Shown here piece by piece: positions 55,145 to 64,000 of a stretch of DNA of 64,000 nt. Every line of letters starts with the position of its first letter. Positions within the stretch are counted from its first letter, which is position 1. The notes below the pieces were generated by a model. That model saw only the letters and a program-made list of their open reading frames with translations, was not told the DNA's origin and did no database searches. Where the stretch lies: NCBI GenBank assembly GCA_018398805.1, contig JAGFBZ010000730.1, positions 335,001-399,000 of the forward strand. Reading direction: 5' to 3'. A program made the position numbers and the translations under genes. This DNA is from Hirundichthys speculiger. Taxonomy: Eukaryota; Chordata; Actinopteri; Beloniformes; Exocoetidae.

Positions 55145-56317
55145 GTGATGATGCTGATGTCCGACCTGCGTCGAGACATCAGCAGCTCGTCTATCGACAC
55201 CTTGGTGATGGGGCGTATTCCACCCTACCTGGTGTCCCTGAACTTGGTGCAGGAGATCTTGGCGACAGCCACCAGGGAATTAGTGACCCCCCTGCAAGCC
55301 CACCTTGCATACACTCTGGGCAGTTCAATCCCGATCTACGTCAACCCAGAGGCCAGAGAGATGGCATTTATCATTCACCTCCCCGTAGTGACCGTCGACA
55401 ACATCTACCGGCTCAAGGATGTCATTAACGTTGGGTTCTGGAAAGACGACACGCACGTAAAGGTCCAAACCCCTCCGATCGTAGCATACCACGATAAGAA
55501 CCCAAGCTTATACCTCGCGCCAAATCTGCGATTGTGCACGGTAACCCGCGAGATCCACTATCTGTGCCCTAGCAAGCCCTTCGTGCGCGACGCCACTGGC
55601 GGCCTCTGTGGTCTCAAGACCCTTACTGGCGACTCCCAATGCCCCACAAAACTAACACCGCGACGCCAAGTAGTCGACACCCAAGCCGAAGTTGTGGGAC
55701 AACGTTGGCTGGTAAACACGCCAGCCAGCGTCGCGACCCTCACTTACGACCAACACGACACTTCCACCCGCATCGAGTTGCCCGACAACAACATGTGGAT
55801 AGAAGTCCCCGAAGGCGCCATAGTACACATAGACGACTTGGCCCTGTATCATCTGCTTCCCGAACAGTATGAAGCCGAAATCGAGGTCTCCGATTTCTTT
55901 TCGAAACACCCCCTCGAACTGGACTCGAACACCGTCACTCGAGTCCAGTATGAGGGATCCCAAATGATAGATGTCGGGCCCGTCGACGCCGTCCTGAAGG
56001 AAATTGAGGCAACGAAACGTCGCCCATTTCAACCCGTGACCTACGCTTGGTCCACACCGGACACTGTAATAGTCGTATTTGTCGCAATCAGTTACCTTTC
56101 CATCTTCACGATAGGCTTCCTTTACCTCAGGCGGACACGCTCGCTACAACTCCAGGTCAACCGTTGTACCAATCGGTTGAACAAGTGCGTTTGGCGCAAG
56201 AGACCTGAACCTAAGCCCGATTGTGATCCCCGATTAAACCTTGATGAGGAGGTGGAGCTTAGGGACAGCAGAGAACCCGACTCACCTGCGATTCTCGACT
56301 TCGCGAACGAGTTCTGA
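55145..56317 (+). pseudogene. Provirus env, 3' part: ectodomain, membrane anchor, tail
   Basis: 390-codon frame (formal GTG start; the frame is open back to about 55100, overlapping the end of the first part). The ectodomain has a Cys cluster (LCTVTREIHYLCPSKPF, GLCGLKT, SQCPTKL) and a conserved-looking block PDNNMWIEVPEGAIVHIDDL. A transmembrane helix (VIVVFVAISYLSIFTIGFLY, about 56067-56130) precedes a basic/acidic tail of about 60 residues ending at TGA 56315. The mature large subunit would be about 480 residues. Disrupted relative to the first part by an apparent 2-base change. Confidence 0.82.
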
Positions 56318-56938
56318 GGAGTCGCAGAACGAGCCAGAGCCCATGCGACACTCACTGTCTCACTATTCCCAAGGACCCCCTGAGTACGAACTCCGGATGA
56401 GGTTAACAGAAGGGGGGTGTCAATCCCATGGTTCCCTTCGGTTACCCTACATGCCGAGAGTCCTTTCCTCCCCTTTTTGTTGTTGCTAAGTTCTCTTTCT
56501 TTTTCCTGTGTAGCAGATTAGATACCCTTTTATATAGTTCAGCAAGAGAAATGTGTATCTGTTTTTTTTTTTTTTTACCTGGTGGATTAGCCATCCCTGT
56601 AAAACACGTAATATAGTATTAGTGCATGTAAATCCCCATTATGCCGAGTCATAGACTCTAACTGTTCATTGTATGTTATGTTTATCTCACCTTGCATGTT
56701 TGTAGTGATTTTCACCCTATGAAGCCTTCGACAAGGAAATAAACCACCCCAAAAGTGAGCCACGGATTCAGTGTAATATGTCCACCTAGAAATAAGATTA
56801 GTGTTACAGAACCATAGGACTGTAGGCCAAATGCCAGATGTAACCACTGTGAAACACCGATCTAACCCTGTTCAGACCTTCCTTCCTCAGACGAGATCCC
56901 TGGAGTGATCGAAGCCATCTACGGATACGACTTCAATC
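56318..56938 (+). other. Provirus 3' untranslated region
   Basis: No coding sequence. A further purine run (AGAAGGGGGG) lies at about 56410. Confidence 0.7.
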
Positions 56939-56950
56939 AAAGGGGGGAGA
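56939..56950 (+). promoter_or_regulatory. Provirus polypurine tract (AAAGGGGGGAGA)
   Basis: Directly abuts the 3' LTR, as required for plus-strand priming. Confidence 0.92.
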
Positions 56951-59092
56951 TGTAGGATCCCCTCTTCCTTGCTCATCCTGCCTTTAGACAAAGGATTAAT
57001 AAATAAAACAGGCCTGAACTTTTCCCCCTCTCTCCCTCTGACCGTTCGTGCCCTGGCTCGCTGACCTTTTTCTTCCCACTCAGGAATACAGACTTTGTGT
57101 TATCCCATGGAACTTACAATACACAAACCAGATCCGAAAGCAGACGTTTCTCAACTAGTTAATCTTGTTTCCCCCACACTGAGGAGATAAAACGTCCTTT
57201 TCTATGGTAATAAAAGGAGAGGAACTGGCCGCCTGGAATCGGAACGACCTCAGACAAAGTGGTCTCTGCGTTTGAAGTCAGAATCCTCTGCTATGTAAAT
57301 CTTGCTCTGTTGACTCACATTGCATGTAAATTAAGGGAACCAGGAACAGACCAGGTGTAAATCCTCCCCGGAGTGCAGAGTTTAGACACCTCCACGACCC
57401 CCTGTTGTGACCTTTTTGGGCCAGACCACTGGCAAATACACATAAACTTCTCTGATCTCTGGGAGGTGAGCAACAGGTCAGGACTGGAATCACTGGAACA
57501 ACACTGCCATCTACCGGACCAAAAAGTGTACTGCAGACGGATGACAACGAACTGTATAACTTAAGTTAAAATTCTTTAACCACTTACATGGTTTTAAAAC
57601 TAATCAAACCGTTGTGTCAGATATCGGTATCACGCTATGTCATTTAATCCAACCAATGTGTGTGTGCATTTAATAATGGTATTTGGTATTAACCGTAGCA
57701 AAGTGTGGCAATTGATCAGCTAAACAGATGATTTTTGGAAAGCCCACAGGGCAGAGAAGTATGGGTTGGTCCCCACTGACCTGCCCCCAAGTGTTAATGA
57801 ATATTTAAAAGTATAAAAGGCAATGCAGCTCTCTCTTCGCTCTCTTCTCTTAAAAAATCTCTTAACGCTCTCAATTTCTGAATCTCTCTCTGTTGCTATC
57901 TTTATTTTGTACTTTGGCCAAGTTTTTCCTTTTTGTTAGAACTTAGAATTTTTCACGTGTTACGCGTCTCTTGTTAAGTTTTGGTAGACCAACGTTTTTC
58001 GTCCAGCGTTTCCTCAGCAACGCCGGACGCCGTAACGAGTTATAGTAAACTCAGTTTTGTGATCAGACTTTTTCCGCTGATCTCCTGTTGATTTTTGAAC
58101 ACTTTGGCAATCTTTACTGCGGCGAGCGTGAGAGTACGTAGCACTCAACGCTCAATAGTCCAGTTTCTATCGAACTTTGTACAACCACGCAGCAACTTCC
58201 AGCGGCTGCAACCTTTTTCCTTTTGCCGCAAAATTACTTTCTCCGGAAAGTAGCAAGCCCATTCTTCTGGGCCGAGCGCTGAAAGTTCGTTGTTACAACG
58301 AACTTTGTCAGACCACGTGCCAGTCAACACCGATCCAGCACCGGGCCCGAACCGACCCACGACCACCGGACGAAGAGGGAGAACTCTGTCGCAACGGTCC
58401 TCCACGATTCTGCGGGCAGAATTGTCTCAACCGGCCGACATCAACGGATACCAGACGACCACTGATAGCCGTCGCTGTCGCCCCCTTGACCAACGCGAAC
58501 CGAGGCGCCTCCAGCGGTAGGTGAACGGGCGGACGGTCCACGGTACTTACATCTGGCACTCTGGCATAAATCACAGCTGACCCGGCCTAGCTATTATCAT
58601 TCAACAGTCATTTAAACCTAGAGTTTTGTTTAATTTCCTTAGCTGGTTAATGGTTTAGAAGCCTCTTCCAGTTCCCGATCAGTAGTTTGGTTTGATAGCA
58701 AAGCTACAGGCAACCCTGCCTGAGTTTATTTTTATTTCATTTTATTTTACTCTATCTCCATCTTCTTCTCCCTTCCGCTTGCCTTGCCTCTTCTGTGTTC
58801 TAGCCAATCAGAAGCTCAGAAGTCACCATCCCGTTATTATAGTTGGTCTGATATAGATATCGTATCTTATAATTGCCATATATGCCTGTGTTTTTATTGT
58901 CTGTGTCTAAATAAATGGTTAAAGCTTGTCGGACTCTGATGATTGATTTTCCCAGCATTGGCGTGGTACAAGAACCCACAGAATTCTCACCACAGTTATT
59001 CATTGATAAGAATTTTTCCGCCTTTTTAATAAAAGCCGGTGGCACCCTGATTTCTATTAAGATCTTGGTAGATCGAGTGAGAAACCCCTACA
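56951..59092 (+). repeat. Provirus 3' LTR (2,142 bp)
   Basis: Same ends and length as the 5' LTR. Observed differences: one extra TG near 57660 and one missing CT near 57845. Confidence 0.95.
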
Positions 59093-59096
59093 ACAG

Positions 59097-59456
59097 TGTG
59101 TTTGTGTTTTGGTAGGCCATGAAAACAACAAAGGTAGGCCTGTTTTTAGCACTGCTTCATATTTGCCTGTAATGTGAAGAGATTGTTTTGCTTTAGATAA
59201 CAGTGTCTTGTAGCCAGTTAGTAGATTTTTTTTATTACGGATTGGTGAGCTGTGCCTGGTACTTAAGATTTAAGCCTGATGTATGTTTAAGTGTTCCCTG
59301 CTGTTTGGTTCATGTTTAGTTGCCAACTTTGTGCAATAAAGTGGTTAACAGTGCTGTGCGCTGTAAATTAAATGCACTGTCCTTTTTTCTGAGAAAAGAT
59401 GGCCCATCCAATTTTGTACTGGCCCACCCAAGATAAAAATTCTGCCTACGCCACTG
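59097..59456 (+). other. hAT 3' end, downstream of the provirus
   Basis: Third copy of the hAT tandem unit (59105-59290) followed by the element's right end CTACGCCACTG at 59456. Confidence 0.85.
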
Positions 59457-59464
59457 CAGTGGAG
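59457..59464. repeat. hAT target site duplication, right copy (CAGTGGAG)
   Basis: Matches 38938-38945. Confidence 0.93.
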
Positions 59465-60145
59465 CCCCGTGATTTATACTCCTTTTTAAGGAATGCATTT
59501 GGGGAAAAACGCAGCACCACACAGCTTTTACGGACCTTTTACAACCGTAAACAAGTAGAGGGTGAAGACCTACGTGACTACTCTCATGCCCTATCCCAGA
59601 TCTTGAGCTCTGTAGTGAAGCAGTCAGCAAATGTGATACCAAATGAGAAAGTTGTGCTCCGGGACCAGTTTATAGAGGGTTTAAAGGATTCATCTCTCAG
59701 ACGTGAGCTCAGAAAGATGGTGAGGGACCAACCAGATTGTAGCCTGCTAGATGTAAGGCGTGAAGCCCTCTTGTGGGAAATGGAGGAAACCAAGTCTCAC
59801 CGTCCCAGAGTTATTAAGAGCAACCAGGTCAAGTCAGAGGTTTCAGAATGACAGTTATTGGCTGCTGAGACAAACCATGGCCAGTTTACTGCATTAGATG
59901 ATGTTCAAAAGGCAGTAGCTCAACAGGGAAAACAATTAGTCGAGTTGGGCAAAACACTCGCTGACCTGGCAAGTGCTCTAACTGAGCTGAGTAGACGCAC
60001 CACTCAAACGACTTTCCAAGAGCACAAGCCGCGAACTAGATTACAACCACGGTTCACGCCAGATGGCCAGCCTATCTGTTTCAAGTGTAAAGGGGTGGAT
60101 CACATTGCCAAAAGTGTCCGCAGGCCCAGGGGGGGGGCAATCTGA
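59465..60145 (+). pseudogene. Ty3/gypsy gag, 3' segment (outer element)
   Basis: Continues gag from 38937: capsid sequence (FLRNAFGEKRSTTQLLRTFY, DYSHALSQIL, DQFIEGLKDSSLRRELRKMV), an in-frame TGA at 59849, a helix, and a zinc knuckle CFKCKGVDHIAKS whose last Cys is replaced by Val. The frame ends after a run of G at about 60127. Confidence 0.85.
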
Positions 60146-60196
60146 GTTAACATCTGGTCCCCCTGTAGTACAGGAAAACTTTCACCTTCAGTTGCC

Positions 60197-60418
60197 ATGA
60201 GCCAGGTAATTCGAGGGGAATCTACTGGCTCACCAGCAGTGACACTGGACAGAAGTAGGATCTTTGAGCACACTGTCGGGGAATGCAAAACTGTCAACGT
60301 GAAACTTCAGGGAGTCTCAGTCTCATGCCTACTTGATACTGGTAGCCAGGTCAGCACCATTTCAGAGAACACTTGTCAGATAGAAGTGAAGATATTCATC
60401 CTGCATTTGAGTGGTTGA
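60197..60418 (+). pseudogene. Ty3/gypsy protease (outer element)
   Basis: Aspartic protease with an intact LLDTGSQVSTIS active site near 60340. The frame changes at about 60375, and the rest of the domain (VELQVEVMG, VPGLIGMNV) follows in the next frame. Confidence 0.85.
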
Positions 60419-63381
60419 AGATTACAGCCGCAAATGGATTAGACATACCTTATATGGGCTATGTAGAGCTTCAAGTTGAAGTAATGGGTCTGACTATTCC
60501 AGAGATGGGCTTCCTGATCGTCAAGGATTCTGCACAGTCATCATCGGTTCCAGGGCTCATTGGGATGAACGTGGTTAAAAAATGTCGAGAACTTGTACAG
60601 ACTGAGTTTGACACCACATTACAAAGTAGACTTGACTTAAACTGGAGGGAGGCTTTCACTAATCTTCAGGCAGTAACTGTAACAGACAAGCTCTCTTTCG
60701 CTAGAGTGGCAAGCAAGGAAATGGTTCATGTCCCTGCATTGTCCGCCGCCACAGTTATGGCAAGGGGACTTAAGACTGTGAGTGAACACGGCCCTTTAAT
60801 GTTGCTGGAGCCTGTGAGTGCGCCTTTGCCTGGGGGTTTAGTTGTTGTGCCCACTTTAGTTTCATCTGAGAGTCATGTGTTTCCTGTACAAGTCATGAAC
60901 ATGTCTGATGAAGACATCTGGTTGAAGCCAAGGATCAGGCTTGGGGTTTTGACTCATGTAGACAGTGTGAAAAGTGATGAACTTTGTGAGGTGCAGTTCC
61001 AGAGAATCTCAGCAGATACTGAACAAGTGAGCATTGACAAACATCCTAAAACACCTACAGATGTTCAGTCTATCCTCGACCAGCTGGATTTCAGTGGTAC
61101 CCCAGAACAGCGGGCACAGCTGGTTTTGCTGCTAGAGAAATATTCTTTTGTGTTTGCAGTAGAGGATGTAGATCTAGGCCACACTGACAAAGTGCGACAT
61201 GAGATCCATCTCACAGACGACATACCTGTAACACAGCCATACAGACGAATCCCACCAACACAGTACAGTGAAGTCAGAGAACACATAGGCAAGTTGTTGA
61301 AAAAAGGAGTTATCAGAGAAAGCTCCGGTGCCTATGCTTCACCGATAGTGCTTGTGAGGAAGGTAGATGGCAGTCTTAGGTTATGTGTTGACTACAGAAA
61401 ACTTAACTCCAAGACAAGACATGATGCATTCCTGCTACCAAGGATTGATGAGAGCTTTGATGCATTGAGGGGGGCGAAATTCTTCTCAACTATAGATTTA
61501 GCGAGTGGGTATCATCAGGTGGCCACGCATGAGAGAGACATGAGCAAGACAGCTTTCACTACACCGTTTGGCTTGTATGAATATGTGCGAATGCCTTTTG
61601 GTGTATGTAATGGCCCTGCTACATTTCAAAGGCTTATGCAAGTCACTATGAGGGACCTCATTTTTCAGATACTCCTGGTATACCTAGATGACATCTTGGT
61701 TTTTTCAGAGACATTTGAGCAACATTTGGAGAGGTTGGAAACCATGCTGAAGAGACTGGCAGAGACAGGGCTCAAGGTGAAGCTGCAAAAGTGTGCTTTC
61801 CTACAGCAGTCAGTAAAAATCCTGGGCCATCAGGTGTCAGCAGAAGGTGTGGGGACTGACCCGTCCAAGGTCTTTGCTGTTCAAAACTGGAAGGTCCCAT
61901 CCACTGTGAAAGAGTTACAGTTTTTTTTAGGTTTCTGTAGTTATTACAGGAGATTCATTCAAGGTTTCTCGCAAATTGCTGGACCACTGCATGACCTGGT
62001 TAACAAATGTTCAGGTGAAAAGAAACTAAAAGCACATCATCAGTTTGGTGTTATGTGGACACACGAGTGTGAGTCATCTTTTGAACAGTTAAAAGGAAAA
62101 CTTACCTCTGCTCCTATTTTGGGTTTTGCTGATTTCACACAGCCCTTTATAGTTGAGACAGGCGCCAGTCAGCACGGGTTAGGCGCCGTATTGTAGCTAC
62201 AAGGAGATGCCAAACGTGTTATAGCATACGCTAGCCGCCGGTTGCGTCAGGCTGAGAGAAATGACCGAAACTACAGCAGTATGAAGTTAGAATTGCTTGC
62301 TTTAAAATGGGCGATTGCTGAAAAGTTTCGAGGTTACCTGCTGGGGGCAAAATTTGTCGTCCTGACTGATAATTATCCGCTCTGCCACCTCAAAACAGCC
62401 AAGTTAGGTGCCATTGAGCAGAGGTGGGTGGCTCAACTGTCTGTTTTTGATTTTGAAGTGAAGTACCGTCCTGGTAGCAGTAACGCTGCCGCAGATGCCC
62501 TCTCCAGGCAGGAGTTTGCAGGGGAGCCTGAAACTGACCCAGATTCAGATTTTGATGGATGCATTGCAGTGTGTAACTTGATTGAGAGAGGAACAGTTCT
62601 AGATTTAGACCTTGATTTAGACCACACCACACTTCCAGGTTTTACCCGAGAAGAGCTGATTGGTTTTCAGGCTGGTGACTCCACCCTGAAAGAATTCAGA
62701 ACATTTTGGGATTATGGGAGGAAGCCTAGTTACAGAGAGCGAGCAGTCCTATCTAGTTCAGTGAAAAGACTGTTGAAACAGTGGAGTCGTGTACAGGAAA
62801 AAGAAGGATTGCTGTACAGAGTCATCAAAGATTCCCGTCATGGTGAAGTATGGCAGTTACTCGTGCCTGGTTGCCTAAGAGACCAAGTCTTGGAAAGTGT
62901 GCATAACCACATGGGGCATCAGGGCATAGAACCAACTGTGAACCTGCTCAGAGGGAGGTGTTTTTGGGTTGGACTCTATGAAGATGTTGAGAGTTGGGTG
63001 AAAAACTGTGAGCGGTGCATTTTGACAAAGATGCCTCAAGCAAAAATCCAGGCTCCAGTTAAAGCATTTCTAGCATCCCGACCACTTGAGGTGGTGGCTA
63101 TTGATTTTAAAGTGCTAGAGCCAGCTTCCCATGGCCGTGAAAATGTTCTTGTTGTGACTGATGTTTTTACAAAGTTCACACAGGCACACCCTACCAAGGA
63201 TCAAAAAGCAGATACAACAGCTAAAGTTCTGCTCAGAGAGTGGTTCATGAAGTATGGGGCCCCTGAGAGGTTGCATTCTGACCAGGGCAGAAATTTTGAG
63301 AGTGAAGTGATCGCAGAGCTGTGCAAACTCTATGGGGTCAAAAAGACACGGACAACCCCATACAGGAAATGCTCAGTGTGA
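60375..63381 (+). pseudogene. Ty3/gypsy pol: RT, RNase H, integrase (outer element)
   Basis: One frame broken by TAG at 62194. RT has PYRRIPP, DLASGYHQV and the catalytic YLDDILVFS (61681-61707). RNase H begins at 62150, with the first Asp replaced (ETGAS), and retains TDNYPLCHL and NAAADALSRQ. Integrase has the zinc finger HNHMGHQGIEPTVNLL...CERC, then VVAIDFK and HSDQGRNFES. A frame change occurs at about 63365 before the final Glu. Typical gypsy order. Confidence 0.9.
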
Positions 63382-64000
63382 AAGATACAACCGCACCCTC
63401 CATGACCTATTAAGGACACTCCCACCTGAGAAGAAAAGGCGCTGGCCAGAGCATCTTCCTGAATTGGTGTATGCCTACAATGTTACCCCTCATTCTACCA
63501 CAGGGTACTCGCCCTATTTTCTCCTTTTTGGTGTGCAGCCGCATCTTCCAGTTGATACATTGTTAGGGAATGAGTGTATGTCAGACCGGAAACAAGACTG
63601 GTTGTCCATTCATCAAGAGAGACTCCGACAGGCGCATGAGAGAGCCAGAGAGTACTCAGAGCAAAAGGCAGCTGAGAGAATCGTGCGGCAAAATGAGAAA
63701 GCGTATTGTTCTCTTGTTAACATTGGTCAGTTAGTTCTCCTACGTCACAGACCCTCTGGGAGAAATAAGATTCAGGATGCATGGAGTCCAACAGTCTACA
63801 AAGTAGTTGACATCCAGGGAACTACACACACTGTTGAACCTCTAGAGGGAGGTCCCATCAAAAGAGTTCATAGGTCAGAGTTGAGACCTTGTACAAAACC
63901 AGTTCCCAAACCCAGAACCAAAACTAGGTCACAGGTCAGCACACAACCTGTAGTTGAGGAAGTGTCTACTGAGTCACCTGACCCAGAGTTTGTTGTGGTT
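63365..64000 (+). pseudogene. Ty3/gypsy integrase C-terminus, continuing past the right edge
   Basis: Open frame of about 212 codons to the window end. GNAQCERYNRTLHDLLRTLP holds the third catalytic acid (Glu), followed by YAYNVTPHSTTGYSPYFLLFG and a C-terminal domain (GQLVLLRHRPSGRNKI, VYKVVDIQG). In a frame one base off the preceding part. The 3' LTR would lie beyond the window. Confidence 0.85.

Larger units (their letters stand above)
42080..59096 (+). mobile_element. Env-bearing retrovirus-like provirus, 17,009 bp (42084-59092) plus ACAG target duplication
   Basis: Two 2,142-bp LTRs, ACAG at 42080-42083 and 59093-59096, a leader, gag, one gag-pro-pol frame, env, and a polypurine tract before the 3' LTR. 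Reading the LTRs side by side I found only two differences, each a dinucleotide in a short repeat, so insertion was recent. Pol order is protease, RT, RNase H, second RNase H, integrase. Base composition is C-rich and unlike the AT-rich surroundings. The combination of env with these pol traits points to a vertebrate retrovirus outside the classical genera; lokiretroviruses are the best guess, to be tested by RT phylogeny. Confidence 0.93.
38946..59456 (+). mobile_element. hAT DNA transposon (about 3.5 kb without its 17-kb insertion)
   Basis: 8-bp duplication CAGTGGAG on both sides. The left end is CAGGAGTGGGCC and the right end, inverted, CAGTGGCGTAGGC, as in hAT elements (CAG... ends). It encodes a hAT transposase (39277-41587) and a repetitive 3' region, and is split at 42083/59097 by the provirus. 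It sits inside gypsy gag, so it is younger than the gypsy copy and older than the provirus. Confidence 0.92.

Overview
The window is nuclear DNA from a bony fish, most probably a teleost. Evidence is vertebrate intron/exon genes with GT-AG sites, fish-type interspersed repeats, and a mix of BEL/Pao, DIRS, Ty3/gypsy, hAT and env-bearing LTR elements. It holds two host genes and a large block of transposons nested inside one another.

Layout. 1-7383 (+): 3' part of jcad (junctional cadherin 5-associated protein; three coding exons, 5' end outside the window), then its 3' UTR to about 9.65 kb. 9.7-22.1 kb: repeat-rich DNA with a decayed BEL/Pao pol (11.3-14.4 kb, +), a DIRS-like RT/RNase H fragment (15.05-15.84 kb, -), a non-autonomous DNA repeat and tRNA-like pieces. 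22.37-25.19 kb (-): a five-exon UDP-glucuronosyltransferase gene whose middle exons measure 132, 88 and 220 bp. 28.69-33.68 kb (-): a BEL/Pao element with both LTRs and an ATGTT target duplication that has lost RT, RNase H and integrase but keeps a gag/protease frame of more than 740 codons. 34.3-36.1 kb: a 1,276-bp inverted-repeat element lying between two (TA)n arrays with a LINE tail inside it, and a tRNA-Pro-like sequence with a UAG anticodon.

38.5-64 kb is three transposons deep, all on the + strand. A Ty3/gypsy element (gag from about 38.5 kb, resuming at 59.46 kb and running off the right edge) is interrupted by a hAT transposon (38946-59456, 8-bp duplication CAGTGGAG). That hAT is itself interrupted by a 17,009-bp retrovirus-like provirus (42084-59092, 4-bp duplication ACAG). 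The provirus has two almost identical 2,142-bp LTRs, a 2.5-kb leader with about 100-bp repeats, a gag N-terminal coiled-coil frame, one 2,234-codon gag-pro-pol frame and an env in two frames.

The provirus is the most interesting object. Its pol carries a decayed gypsy-type RNase H followed by a second, complete RNase H, and a second retropepsin-like domain without the catalytic Asp. Its Env has a basic cleavage site followed at once by a fusion peptide, giving a small-F2/large-F1 layout. These traits suggest a deep-branching vertebrate retrovirus lineage such as the lokiretroviruses; that placement is inference. jcad, the UGT gene and three sites in the provirus each show a frame change at a short simple-sequence run, so leftover assembly indels must be considered before calling any of them pseudogenes.
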